In this document: piece after piece, positions 55,735 to 64,000 of the stretch
Numbering within the stretch: position 1 is the first letter of the stretch
Layout of the letters: each line of letters begins with the position of its first letter
From: Roseiarcus sp963798015
GTDB taxonomy: Bacteria; Pseudomonadota; Alphaproteobacteria; Rhizobiales; Beijerinckiaceae
Assembly: GCA_963798015.1 (NCBI GenBank)
Contig: CAWCSA010000001.1
Span: forward strand, 310,001 to 374,000
DNA: 64,000 nt
Reading direction: 5' to 3'
The notes under the pieces: generated by a model
Seen by the model: the letters and a program-made list of their open reading frames with translations, nothing else
Database searches by the model: none
What the model was told of the DNA's origin: nothing
Translations under genes and position numbers: made by a program

Positions 55735-55880
55735 CCTGCGCCTTCCGCCCGCTTCAAGGTTTCCCGCACGGTCGAGCGAGCCAGGCCGAGCCGCCGGGCG
55801 ATCTCGTGCGTCGACACCGACGAAGACTTCAGCGGAATAATCTCGCGCGCATCGCGCATCCCAATCCGCTCCGCTGACAT
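55735..55880 (-). pseudogene. istA: istA N-terminal fragment
   Basis: ATG 55880: MSAERIGMRDAREIIPLKSS then SVSTHEIARRLGLARSTVRE. It is nearly identical to the istA start at 47299 and diverges after about 48 codons (LKRAEGAGLSCPQPEEH). The HTH is complete and the catalytic core absent. Confidence 0.8.
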
Positions 55881-56028
55881 CGATCCTCCGTTGGGGTCGC
55901 CAAAGGGGCGACCTGATCAGGCCAACGGCGGCGCCCGCCAACCAAGAAAGACCCCGGGCGGGATCATTCCGTTGTGGGGCGGCGTCATCCAGGAATCCCT
56001 GGGCGCAATCACCGTTACGAGGGGCCCT

Positions 56029-56201
56029 GAATTCCGACACGAAGTGCAACCCCCGGCGTCACTGAAGGGGCTCGATATTCCTTCTCGCCGAGCCGTCTTT
56101 GTCCCTTGGAAACCGAGCAGAAGGCGGGGGTTCGGAATGGGAAACCCGGCTTTTCTCTTGAGGACCAATGCTGTCGACGGTTGCACCTCGCGTCGGAATC
56201 C
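56029..56201. mobile_element. MITE-like element, about 173 bp
   Basis: The ends are imperfect 23-bp inverted repeats: G(A/G)ATTCCGAC(A/G)CGA(A/G)GTGC followed by AACC at 56029-56051, and its inverse at 56179-56201. No ORF of its own is present. It lies between two terminal-repeat units of an IS21 copy that are contiguous in the copy at 47105, so it inserted there later. Confidence 0.55.
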
Positions 56202-56367
56202 ACCGGGCGACATCATCCCGGAATTGGGGGGCGGCTTCCCGAGGAATTAGCACAGTAAATGCGGAGGCCCGCCGGTGGCTATAGCGCTTCACGGCGGTCT
56301 CTCGCGGCATTAGAGTGCTGATCCGTGGAGCTTCCTATGCAACCGTTTCTGCAAGCCCGTCGATACT

Positions 56368-57150
56368 TTGACGCAGTGCGCCACGCTTGACTGGGAGGGG
56401 TTCGCGCGGTTCGGCGATTTCTTAGCGTCGTTGCCTCGGAGATGGCAGATCGAAAGGAACCCATTTCAAGATATAAAGGAGACACACGGCCACGAGGAGA
56501 ACTTGCGTCGGGAAAGCATGGCGCTAATCTTCGCCGATCCCGAACTCCGTCGGCGGCTGGAGATAGTCCAGAAAGCGATGGCGCTGATTTTCGCCTTTAC
56601 GATTGACCATGCGTCGCGTTCTGAGGCCGAAGCGACAATGCAGCTCCTTGGCATTCGGCTATTCAACGCCTCGGCCTCAGGCATAAAATTAGCGCTGTCC
56701 GGCTATTACCAAACGGCATTTCATCAAGCCCGCGACATCATGGAGACCGGGTACCTGCTGGATTTTTTCCGCACGTCGCCAGAGCACCGCATCGTCTGGA
56801 AGCAGTCGGACTGGAAGAAACGCAAAGAGGTCTTTGCCCCCGTGAAAATTAGGCTCGCGCTAGACGAAAGAGACGGCGATGCGACGAAAACGCGGGAGGC
56901 CGAATACAACAAGCTTTCGGAGCTCGCATCCCATGCGACGTTTCGCGGGTTTCGATTCACAACGCGTAGCGGGTTCGGTGAACTTGGGCCGTTTGTAGAG
57001 AAGAACAACCTATTGGCCTGGCTCGAGGAGATGGTCTTGCGGCTTGGGCCGTCGGCTGTGATGTATGCAAACCAATTTCCGGACGCGGACCCGAAGTTGG
57101 TCCAGTTCCTTCAGGACTTCGGGACAGAGCTGATCCATGTTAGAAGCTGA
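56368..57150 (+). CDS. Hypothetical protein, 260 aa
   Basis: Helical protein with a conserved-looking core: GIRLFNASASGIKLALSGYY then QTAFHQARDIMETGYLLDFF, then HRIVWKQSDWKKRKEVFAPV and EYNKLSELASHATFRGFRF. The pattern resembles uncharacterised proteins of accessory regions. I cannot name the family. The listed start is TTG 56368. ATG 56518 (MALIFADPELRRRLE) is equally possible and would begin at the helical core. It stands alone between the IS21 remnant and an IS630 copy. Confidence 0.6.
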   Translation: MTQCATLDWEGFARFGDFLASLPRRWQIERNPFQDIKETHGHEENLRRESMALIFADPELRRRLEIVQKAMALIFAFTIDHASRSEAEATMQLLGIRLFNASASGIKLALSGYYQTAFHQARDIMETGYLLDFFRTSPEHRIVWKQSDWKKRKEVFAPVKIRLALDERDGDATKTREAEYNKLSELASHATFRGFRFTTRSGFGELGPFVEKNNLLAWLEEMVLRLGPSAVMYANQFPDADPKLVQFLQDFGTELIHVRS

Positions 57151-57426
57151 AAAGTCCTTATAGCAGCCTAGGCACCGTTTTAAGCCGCGCTCATTTCGAG
57201 ATTGATCTGTTGATGAGTTTTGTCGCCAAGATTGTCGCATTGGCGGCTGAAAGCGAACCGGTTAAGGAAATCTCGATAGATTTTTCAGCGAACGCGGCTG
57301 TGACGCCGGAAATGGCGGCCGGCGCGACGAGGCTATCGAGATGCAGAGCGTGTTCCGTCATCTCGCCGGAGAGGCGAGCCTCGATCCGTTTTTCGAGAAC
57401 GGAGACTAGCTAGTCGCGCGAGTCAT

Positions 57427-58579
57427 TCAGAATGAGGGGTAGAGTCTTTTCAACTTCACGCGGGCATCGTCTGTAGTGAATTGCCAGTCGGCCTTTGCGT
57501 GATGTTTGTTGCGATGGTCCTGCCAGGCGGCGACCTCTCTGAGGAGGGTCTGCTTGTCTGGAATGCGCCGGCTCAGACATTGGCTCGACAGAATGCCGAG
57601 TTCGGATTCGGCCATATCGAGCCAGCTTCCCTGTTTAGGGGTGTAATGCCATTCGAACCGTTTGGCGAGGCGGCGCGCTTCGGGTGCGGGGAAGGCTGCG
57701 TAGAGCGAGGCGGCCGTATGCGTGCTCAGATTGTCCTGGACCAGCCTGATTTGTTCGGCGTCGGGAAAATGCACGTCGGATAGTTCCTTGAGAACCTGGG
57801 CGTAATCAGCGGCGGCGTGGCGGTCGGTCACCTTGACCCGGCGCCAGCCCTCCAACGGCGCGAACATCATGAAGAGATTGGCCACCCCGTTGCGCTCGTA
57901 TTCGTAATCGTGCCGGGCGGATTGTCCGGGCTTGCCGGGGATCGGCGCGCGCATCTCGACGATCAGTTGCTTGGAGGTCTCATCCAGACACACGAGAGGG
58001 CGATCGGGGTCGCGCGGCTTCTGATAGGTTTCCAGCACGTCTTCCATCGCGGCGACAAAGCCAGCGTTGGCGTCCGGCGGGATCACCCATTGCCGGTTGC
58101 GGTGAGGTTTGAGAGCGTTTTTTTTAGAGCGTCCTTCCAATCGTGTTGTCGCTGGCCTTCTCGACGATGTTCAATTCGACGACCTTCTCCTCGAGCAAAC
58201 GCAAACTCCAGCGGGCGAACCCCTCGGGAGCCGGCGAGCAGGTCAGGGCGATCAATTTCGCCTCCGCCACGCCGTCGAAAATCCGCGGGCGGGCGGAGTT
58301 CGGATTGTATTTGCGGCTCAGCGCCGCCTCTAGGCCCTCCTCGACGAGGCGACGCCGGGTGCGGCCAATCGTGTTGATGCTGGTGTCCAGCGCCTCCGAA
58401 ATCGCGCTGTCGCTCCAACCTTCGCCCGGCTCAGATACGTCCGCCTTGAGCAGAATGCGCGCTTTCGTCAGCAACTGCGCCTGGTGCTTGCCCGCACAGG
58501 TCATCGCCTCCAGCCGCTCGCGCTCCTCGGCGGTCAACTTCACCACATACTTCTTGACCGCAATCTCCTTGCTCGCCAC
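57427..58579 (-). pseudogene. IS630-family transposase, one frameshift, inside IS66
   Basis: ATG 58579 gives the HTH part (YVVKLTAEERERLEAMTCAG ... NTIGRTRRRLVEEGLEAALS) ending NTIGRTL at TAA. One base earlier or later in CTCTAAAAAAAACG (about 58120-58135) it continues KKNALKPHRNRQWVIPPDAN, with DDE residues in LVCLDETSKQLIVEMRAP, IRLVQDNLSTHTAASLY and WHYTPKQGSWLDMAESEL. The stop codon precedes the A-run, so programmed slippage is unlikely. It sits directly in the IS66 transposase gene. Confidence 0.85.
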
Positions 58580-58601
58580 GAATCACCTCCATCGCCGCCG
58601 T

Positions 58602-59441
58602 GTCGCGCGCCAGATGAGCAAGACAAGTTTGATGCCGCTCGCCGTGCTTTTGCTGCGCAGAATAGCGATCCGAAATCCAAACCGTCGGCTTATGCCCCGC
58701 CATCATTTCGTCCACGACCCGCGCGGCACGGGAATAATCGGGCTTATGCACGACCGCGTCCTTGCAATGGAAAACCCAGGGATACGAGTTTGTGCCCTCG
58801 ATCCGAACGCCGGTTTCATCGCTGGCGACAACCTGGGCGGCGCGTACAATGGCCTTCGCCTTCTCGGCCTCGATCTCGAACCGGGGATGCGAGCGGATGA
58901 ACATGTTCATCAACGCGCCCTCGCTCACATCGAGCCCGAAAGCATCGCGGAACAAGCCGCGTAGCCGCTCATAGGAGAGAGCCTGGAAGCCCTTGAGATA
59001 AATCGCCAGCGCATGAATGCGCGGCCCAAACGGCGTGGTCGTCGCGACGATGGGCGCCGGAGCTTTCGCCTCGACGCCGCAAAGTGCGCATCGACAGGCG
59101 AAGCGCCGGTGGCGGATGACATACGGTTTGACCGGCGGAATCTCGATTTCGTCATATTCGCCGATCAATTCCCTCGCGGCGTCCGACGCGAAAGCTCCGC
59201 CGCATTGCTCGCATACGCTCGGCGTGTGGTCGCGAAACTCATCGGGATCGTCCGCAAGCCGACGGTTGTGCGGCTCATGCCCCAGCTTCGCCCCGCCGGG
59301 CCGAGAGTTCTCGCGCTTTTCCTTTTTGTCCGTCGAGGGCGGCTTCGACGACGTGCGCGAATTCTTATCGGGTCGCTGAAGCTGGAGCACCAACTCGATC
59401 AATTGCTCTTTGCTCAGGTGCTGCAAATCACTGCGGTCCAT
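58602..59441 (-). pseudogene. IS66-family transposase, N-terminal 280 residues
   Basis: ATG 59441 (MDRSDLQHLSKEQLIELVLQ). It has the leucine-rich start, the SSKPPSTDK linker, a zinc-finger-like CEQCGGAF and CRCALC, and the DDE core start (VVASDETGVRIEGTNSYPWV). Similarity ends near 58602 (CLAHLARDTAAME), where the IS630 copy begins. The C-terminal half is not found on the other side of that IS630 copy, so it was deleted. Confidence 0.85.
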
Positions 59442-59519
59442 CGACCCAAGGATTCAGAGATCGACGCTCATGGCAAGGGGGTGGGTAATTGCGCCCTGAG
59501 AGACGATACAATCTTGTCC

Positions 59520-60271
59520 ATGACCGCGAGAGAAGCTGGATTTGATTTCTTTTCCCAAAACGCTCGGTCTCTTCGCTCCACCGGGTCGACAACCTCTACA
59601 TCGACTTCCTCGATCACATCGAGGACGGTTACAGGATGGCTCTGCCCGTCCCGGCAAGTGGAGCGGCTGCCGCATCGGAGCCTTATGAGGATGCGGCACT
59701 GTTTGCCCTCCTAACTGAGGCTCGATCTGTCGAGGTGCTCCAGAAGGAGGCCAATGACGTCGAGGAGGCCGCGTGGGCCCGAATGGTTTGGCCAGATCGG
59801 CCGAGCGCGCTGACCCCGAGGCCGGAGGACAATTTCTTACTTCGGCCGCGCAGCACGGAATTTGACGGGCCAGATATCCGCGCATTGCGTGGTCTGGTCG
59901 AGGATGTAGAAAAACTCGGCCACAACACGATGATGAATCAGTCCATGGTGAAAGAAATCAAAACCCGAGGTCGAGAGATCGTCGACGCTTGGCACTCTTA
60001 TCTCGCCGCCTGCGACAGAGCCAAGGAGGCAGTCGATTTGCCGGCGATTGGCCGTCGGGGGAAAGAGCTCAACGAACGGCGTATCCGGCTGTGGTCACAG
60101 ATCGCCACGACGCCTGCGCGGACGCTCGAGGGAATGCACGCCAAGATCGCTTTCGCCTCGATCTTTAATCTTGATGAGCGAGAGGACCTGGTTGAAGGCA
60201 TGATGGAGGACCTGCTCTTATCGGCGGCTATGGATTATGCCGACCTTAACGGCCAGGAGGCGCGCTCATGA
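59520..60271 (+). CDS. Hypothetical accessory protein, probable frameshift near 59575
   Basis: The clean frame from ATG 59636 encodes 211 aa (MALPVPASGAAAASEPYEDA ... DLVEGMMEDLLLSAAMDYAD), helical and acidic. Coding-like text precedes it in the same frame (LHRVDNLYIDFLDHIEDGYR). Another frame from ATG 59520 reads MTAREAGFDFFSQNARS and would join after a one-base shift, so the full protein probably starts at 59520. The function is unknown. The stop overlaps a small TAT-like ORF (ATGA). Such pairs occur in alphaproteobacterial accessory regions (from memory, unverified). Confidence 0.6.
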
Positions 60272-60348
60272 ACGCCGCCACCGACCGCCGCGCTGTCTTA
60301 GGCGCGATCGTGACGGCCAGTCGTGCGGGGCTTTTTTTGCGCGTTTAG
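60268..60348 (+). pseudogene. Stub of a TAT-signal-like protein
   Basis: ATG 60268 overlaps the previous stop by four bases and encodes MNAATDRRAVLGAIVTASRA then GLFLRV before a stop. The DRRAVLGA start is typical for secreted proteins with a twin-arginine-like leader. The frame breaks at a T7 run (60330-60336), and no continuation was found. Confidence 0.35.
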
Positions 60349-60528
60349 GCGGCGCGCGCGTTGATCGCCAGGCTGCGCATGGCCGGACGCGGACTAGCCG
60401 TGGTCTGTAGCCTCCGTGTCACCATTGGAATGTCGTTCGCCTACGGCGACTTCCTCGCGATTCACGAACTTGTGTTTCGACCTTGGCCGATTCGTATTTA
60501 TTGTAGCAAAATCTCAGGGGGGGAATCG

Positions 60529-60843
60529 ATGCAAAAGTTGTTAGGCGCGTTGACCGCCGCCACCTTGTTTATTGCCGCGTACGGTGACGCAGTCGCTTTT
60601 CCTGTTGCCCTCCTCAAAGCCGCTCCGGGTAGCGACATTGTACCCGTGGCGCAAGGATGCGGCCCCAACCGATACCGGGGACCGGGCGGGGCGTGCCATT
60701 TGTATGGGCGTGGTCCCTATCCGGGTGGATATTATGGGTGGCAAGGGGGAAATGGCTGCCCACTCGGCTATTGGCGTGGCCCGTGGGGTCATTGCCGCAA
60801 CACGCCGTTCCACGGGAGGCATCCAGACGGGTCGTGGTATTAG
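60529..60843 (+). CDS. Small secreted GCG_CRPN-type protein
   Basis: 104 aa from ATG 60529 with an AGGGGGGGA ribosome binding site. N-terminal signal peptide (LLGALTAATLFIAAYGDAVA). The mature part is rich in Gly, Tyr, Arg, Trp and paired Cys (CGPNRYRGPGGACHLYGRG, CPLGYWRGPWGHCRNTPFHG), the repeat type of the GCG_CRPN proteins found in alphaproteobacteria. The frame upstream to 60361 is not used because it lacks a signal. The function is unknown and the protein is probably extracytoplasmic. Confidence 0.8.
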   Translation: MQKLLGALTAATLFIAAYGDAVAFPVALLKAAPGSDIVPVAQGCGPNRYRGPGGACHLYGRGPYPGGYYGWQGGNGCPLGYWRGPWGHCRNTPFHGRHPDGSWY

Positions 60844-60972
60844 CCCGCAGCTAGCCCTTCTTGGCAACCGGCGTCGCGTTTCAGAGCCAATGAGTTCGGT
60901 CGGAGGTTTCGATTGCCGTTACTCCCGTCTGTGACCCTCGCGCATTGACAACTCCTTGAGTTGGCGGAAACC

Positions 60973-62145
60973 TCAGCTTGGGCAATTGGAGGGCGGTGGC
61001 GCGCTATTGAATCGGTCGGCTATCCATGCGATCGCGGTGGACGCAGCATCCCGCGCAACAAAGAGGTGGCCGATGTTCGGGATCATCATCAGTTCGACCG
61101 GGCTGCCGGCGCGGCATAGTCTATTGCGATAGCTGACCGTGATCGCAGGCAGAACGAGGTTGTCCGTCGTGCCTTGCGCGAGAAACACTGGAATGTGTGG
61201 TGGGAGCGGTCCCGGCGTGTTTCGGTCGAGGAGCGAGCGCCATGGTTCCCTATCGGCAAAATCGTTCACAGTTAGAAAACTGCGCGTAAGCGCTTGGGTG
61301 GGCGCCCGACGGATGAAAACGTCGAAAAACCGCTCGATACACTGGTTGGCCAGTTGATTGATCACGGGTATGGCCTGCGGCGCAACCACGTTCGCCATCT
61401 GCGCATCGTAAATCCGCGACCAGGACCACAAAGTCATGGCGGTGATGTTGCGCCCGCCCGCCGTATCGATGTCCTTGATCATCAGGCTCCGGAGTTCGGT
61501 CGCGGGCGCAGCGGCCGCAACACCGACGAGATTCAGCTCCGGCGCGTAGCTGGACGTGAGCAGACCTGTAAAGAGAGCCGCCTGACCGCCTTGTGAATGT
61601 CCCCACACGGCATAGGCACGACCATCGCCGACACCGGGAACGGATCGCGCCGCGCGCACGGAATCGATCACAGCATGGCCCTCGCTGTCTCCGACGAGAT
61701 AGGGATGCACCTCGGGCGTCCCGAGGCCGGGATAGTCGGTTGCGGCGACGGCGTAGCCGCGATTCAGCATGTCCCGCAATCCCTGAACCGATCGGAAGAA
61801 CACGCGAGCCAGCGACGGCGCACAGCGGTCAACAATGCCGGTCGTCGGATGCGCCCAGGCAACAATAGGACGGCTTCCTGCCGGCGGCGCTCCCTTCGGG
61901 ACGATGACGACGCCCGACACGGCGATCGGTTCGCCCCGCAGGCCGGTCGACCGATACAGGATACGATAGGCATTGGCGTCAAACGGACCACCTTCCATTG
62001 GCTGCAAGCGAAGCAATGCCCCGGGCTGGTAAGCGGCGAGATCGATGCCAGAAGGGGAATAGAAGGCGGTCTGCGCACGAGCAGACGACATCGGCTGTAA
62101 AAACGCGATCGCGGTCATAAGAGCAAGCAATGCGCGGAACGCCAA
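60973..62145 (-). CDS. Secreted lipase-family alpha/beta hydrolase
   Basis: 390 aa with signal peptide (FRALLALMTAIAFLQPMSSA-RAQ). The nucleophile elbow is GHSQGGQAALF (Ser), the oxyanion region is AWAHPTTGI, and candidate acid and base residues are in LAQGTTDNLVLP (Asp) and IGHLFVARD (His). The layout matches the secretory lipase (LIP) family, so it is an esterase/lipase of the periplasm or outside. The frame is intact and the gene single. The unusually low number of IS scars around it suggests the core chromosome resumes here. Confidence 0.9.
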   Translation of the reverse strand: MAFRALLALMTAIAFLQPMSSARAQTAFYSPSGIDLAAYQPGALLRLQPMEGGPFDANAYRILYRSTGLRGEPIAVSGVVIVPKGAPPAGSRPIVAWAHPTTGIVDRCAPSLARVFFRSVQGLRDMLNRGYAVAATDYPGLGTPEVHPYLVGDSEGHAVIDSVRAARSVPGVGDGRAYAVWGHSQGGQAALFTGLLTSSYAPELNLVGVAAAAPATELRSLMIKDIDTAGGRNITAMTLWSWSRIYDAQMANVVAPQAIPVINQLANQCIERFFDVFIRRAPTQALTRSFLTVNDFADREPWRSLLDRNTPGPLPPHIPVFLAQGTTDNLVLPAITVSYRNRLCRAGSPVELMMIPNIGHLFVARDAASTAIAWIADRFNSAPPPSNCPS

Positions 62146-62381
62146 AACTCCTCCCGTAAGAGCCTCCTTTTAAGATTGTGACAGGCCTTTGCGTTGCACT
62201 CATACCCCAGATCGAGGCTTCGCCCTCTCGGATTGTTCGCCATCGGGCGCCCAGGTGAATGAACCGCTGGTCCCGGTGCGGCCCGGGCGAGAGCTAGTGC
62301 GACGTGGTCCTCCGCGTTGCGCAGGCTGACTGAGAAGGCTCCAACCGATCCCAAAGACGCTATGTCCGCCTTCACCCCCTC

Positions 62382-63090
62382 CTAGTTCGAAATCTGTTGT
62401 TGAATTGCGGCCAACGGGACGTCAATCTCGCAGACCACGCCGCTCCGCTTGAATTGCATTCGCGTCGAGCCCGAGAATTGCTCCGCGAAACCTTTTTCGA
62501 TGAGGAACATCCCGAAGCTTCGACGCGACGGCTCTCCAACGAGAGGGCCACCCTTTTCGCTCCATTTGAAATGAAATGTACCGCCACGCTCATCGACTTT
62601 CGTCGCGATGTTCACGCGTCCGTTGGGGACTGTCAGCGCCCCATGTTTGCTTGCATTCGTGCACAATTCATTGATCGTCATAACGAAGGGAAGCGCTGTC
62701 AGCGGGATTAATGCGTATCGGCGTAGGTTGGATTCGGAATTGCTCCCGACCGGGTGTTTCAAAAGGTTCAATCGCCGTTTTCAACAATTCAGGCAGCATT
62801 GCGCCCGCCCAGCTCGTTCGTAGAAGCAGGTCATGGACCCGACCTAACGCCCCCAACCGTGCCGAGATTGCCTCTCCAGCGTGCGGCAAATCAACGGCGG
62901 TGCGCACGCTTTGGTTGGTGATCGACTGCACGATAGCCAGGGTGTTTTTCACCCTGTGGTGCAATTCTTCCAATATGAGCCGCTGGAGTTTTTCGGCGCT
63001 ATCGCGTCTTTCCGCGTCAGTCGCGGCGAGATCAAGAAGCCTGCGCAGAGTAGCGTTCTCGAGTTCAAGTTTAAAATCGCCTTCGCTCAT
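62382..63090 (-). CDS. HWE/HisKA_2-type sensor histidine kinase, one frameshift
   Basis: ATG 63090 (MSEGDFKLELENATLRRLLD) gives a coiled coil and the phosphoacceptor helix LILEELHHRVKNTLAIVQSI (His). After an extra C in AATCCCGCTG (near 62704) the frame changes to the ATPase part: LPFVMTINELCTNASKHGAL (N box) and RRSFGMFLIEKGFAEQFSG. Removing the C gives INPLTALPFVMTINEL and a kinase of about 235 aa, typical of short soluble HWE-type kinases in alphaproteobacteria that act in stress signalling. As read, the kinase would be cut in half. Confidence 0.85.
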
Positions 63091-63632
63091 TTCCGCAAAG
63101 CCCCGCGAGTTGGGGTATTAATACAGCCAGACCCGCGTGGGGTCGATATTTCCGCAGGCCCGCCTCAGGTCGACCACCCCAGGATCTCCAACCCTCCGGG
63201 GACCTCCCGCCGGGCATTCCTTTTTACGGATCTCGTCGGCGATAGACACAGCCCCAATGCGCTGCTGTCGCTGCACCGTGACGCGAGTCCCACCATCGTA
63301 AGCCGCATCCCCAGTCTAAGGCATAGCCCAAGGATTGACGACGTTGGCCGCTGACGCCCCTTCCGCCCCGAGGCTACTCCACCGCCCCCAAACCTGCTTT
63401 GCCAGCGCACGACCGTCTAGAGGAGGGCGTCACGGGTCCTTCTTGCCACGGGTGGCTTCCGTGCGCAGCCGGGGCAGTCCGAGAAAACGGTAGCCGGTCG
63501 ATTCTGAAACTCATGCATGTATCGATTAATGCGGATGGATGGGTTGCATAGGTCGGCTTTTTACCAGTCGCTCAACCGGTGAACGCCTCCGCCGTGTTCA
63601 GTCAACGACACGGTGAACGGATTTAGTCGGCA
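63091..63632. other. Intergenic, no supported gene
   Basis: Short frames only, without family resemblance. It probably holds the promoter of the kinase gene near 63100-63130. Confidence 0.3.
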
Positions 63633-63830
63633 TTAGAAATCTTTGCGAACGAAAGTCTTTAAAGCGCCCGACGGCAGCTTGATCGCAAGGACAACGTCAT
63701 CGTCGGCTGCAAGCCCCAGCGATGCCGCCCAAGCTATCGCGAGATCAAACGCTTGGGGGTCGCTGTCGGCCTCAACCATGTGGGTATCCACATTGTCCGA
63801 GCCTCGTGATATGTGCGCGATGTACTCCAA
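63633..63830 (-). CDS. Small conserved hypothetical protein, 65 aa
   Basis: MEYIAHISRGSDNVDTHMVE ... DDVVLAIKLPSGALKTFVRK. It has an alternating beta-alpha-beta pattern and looks like a complete small domain. No family is recognised. It stands alone near the window end. Nothing is seen in 63831-64000. Confidence 0.55.
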   Translation of the reverse strand: MEYIAHISRGSDNVDTHMVEADSDPQAFDLAIAWAASLGLAADDDVVLAIKLPSGALKTFVRKDF

Positions 63831-64000
63831 AATCGGCTCTCCGCGTTCTGCTTAGCATAGCACAGATTTGGACGTGCGGCTCCTGCCGGGCATCCCCTAC
63901 GCGGCCGGCGTAGATGAGCTTGCCGTCATCGGGTGAAGTAGCCGAGCAGCAGCCCTAGAGGTGCGGCCGCGATCATCCGGATCCGAGCACCTACGCAACC

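Larger units (their letters stand above)
55659..56252 (-). mobile_element. Truncated IS21 copy (5' end) interrupted by a MITE-like insert
   Basis: The minus strand starts at the terminal repeat TGCTAATTCC near 56252, mirroring the end of the copy at 47105. It has the inner repeats (CAGGAATCCCTGG and the like, 55960-56020), then istA N-terminal codons (55735-55880), and then breaks off. About 173 bases flanked by their own inverted repeats sit inside the terminal-repeat zone. Confidence 0.75.

Noticed and set aside
57210..57413. 67-codon plus-strand ORF (MSFVAKIVALAAESEPVKEI)
   Set aside because: The start looks protein-like, but the second half is Arg/Cys-rich and no family or ribosome binding site supports it.
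58118..58136. Programmed frameshifting at the A8 run of the IS630 transposase
   Set aside because: In the first frame the stop codon TAA comes before a ribosome could slip along the A-run, so a mutation or read error is more likely.
1..64000. CRISPR array
   Set aside because: No series of regularly spaced direct repeats with unique spacers was found; the tandem repeats seen belong to IS ends or coding microrepeats.

Overview
The window is GC-rich DNA of an alphaproteobacterium, most likely of the order Hyphomicrobiales (Rhizobiales). This is inferred from the protein families: HWE histidine kinase, extensin-family protein, GCG_CRPN-type secreted protein, GH25 lipoprotein, arylsulfatase, and IS families IS21, IS630, IS66, IS1182, IS110, IS1380 and IS3. 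It is an accessory, defence-rich and heavily rearranged region. Many genes are cut by insertion sequences (IS) or carry single-base frameshifts, and ordinary chromosomal genes survive mainly as fragments between IS copies. I find no rRNA, no complete tRNA gene and no CRISPR array.

Layout. 1-2.2 kb: the end of a caspase-like CHAT-domain gene, with a frameshift. 2.2-6.4 kb: a six-gene minus-strand operon of a mobile element (excisionase-type HTH, 70-aa protein, primase-like protein, TOPRIM-DUF927 helicase, 185-aa protein, DUF5681 protein) with 4- to 8-base overlaps. 6.8-7.4 kb: an XRE regulator. 7.5-17.4 kb: a minus-strand defence operon (DUF499 ATPase, an unlisted 58-aa ORF, a 147-aa protein, DUF1156 DNA methyltransferase, PLD-SNF2 helicase), preceded by a HEPN gene. 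18.4-19.3 kb: IS remnants and a tRNA-Asn 3' fragment (candidate att scar). 19.4-21.9 kb: a complete IS21 element. 22.3-33.8 kb: GH25 lysozyme, an IS630 copy, a TolA/TonB-like protein, a broken arylsulfatase, an IS1182 copy, and a polyamine-type ABC transporter whose binding protein is cut. 33.8-37.9 kb: an intact IS630 element, a SPOR protein and gene stubs around an IS3 remnant. 37.9-39.6 kb: a RES-domain toxin gene with a membrane-protein partner. 40.4-43.7 kb: a CHAT protease with TPR-like repeats followed by a 273-aa protein resembling bacterial gasdermins. 44-46.6 kb: an extensin-family gene and a sugar ABC transporter truncated at both ends. 47.0-54.9 kb: a two-gene operon (pseudokinase-SF1 helicase and double-HKD PLD nuclease) whose second gene is split by an IS21 element with an exact 8-bp target duplication. 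55-60.3 kb: IS21, IS630 and IS66 remnants, a MITE-like insert and hypotheticals. 60.5-63.8 kb: ordinary chromosomal genes (secreted protein, lipase, HWE kinase, small protein).

How the parts work together. At least four candidate anti-phage or abortive modules lie in 55 kb: CHAT protease plus gasdermin-like pore former; DUF499/DUF1156/SNF2-PLD with an adjacent HEPN gene; pseudokinase-helicase plus PLD nuclease; and RES toxin plus partner. This is a classic defence island carried among mobile DNA.

Caution. More than fifteen single-base frameshifts or nonsense changes lie in otherwise well-conserved genes, many in short G, C or A runs. Some may be sequencing or assembly errors rather than true pseudogenes. 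Each is recorded so that it can be checked.
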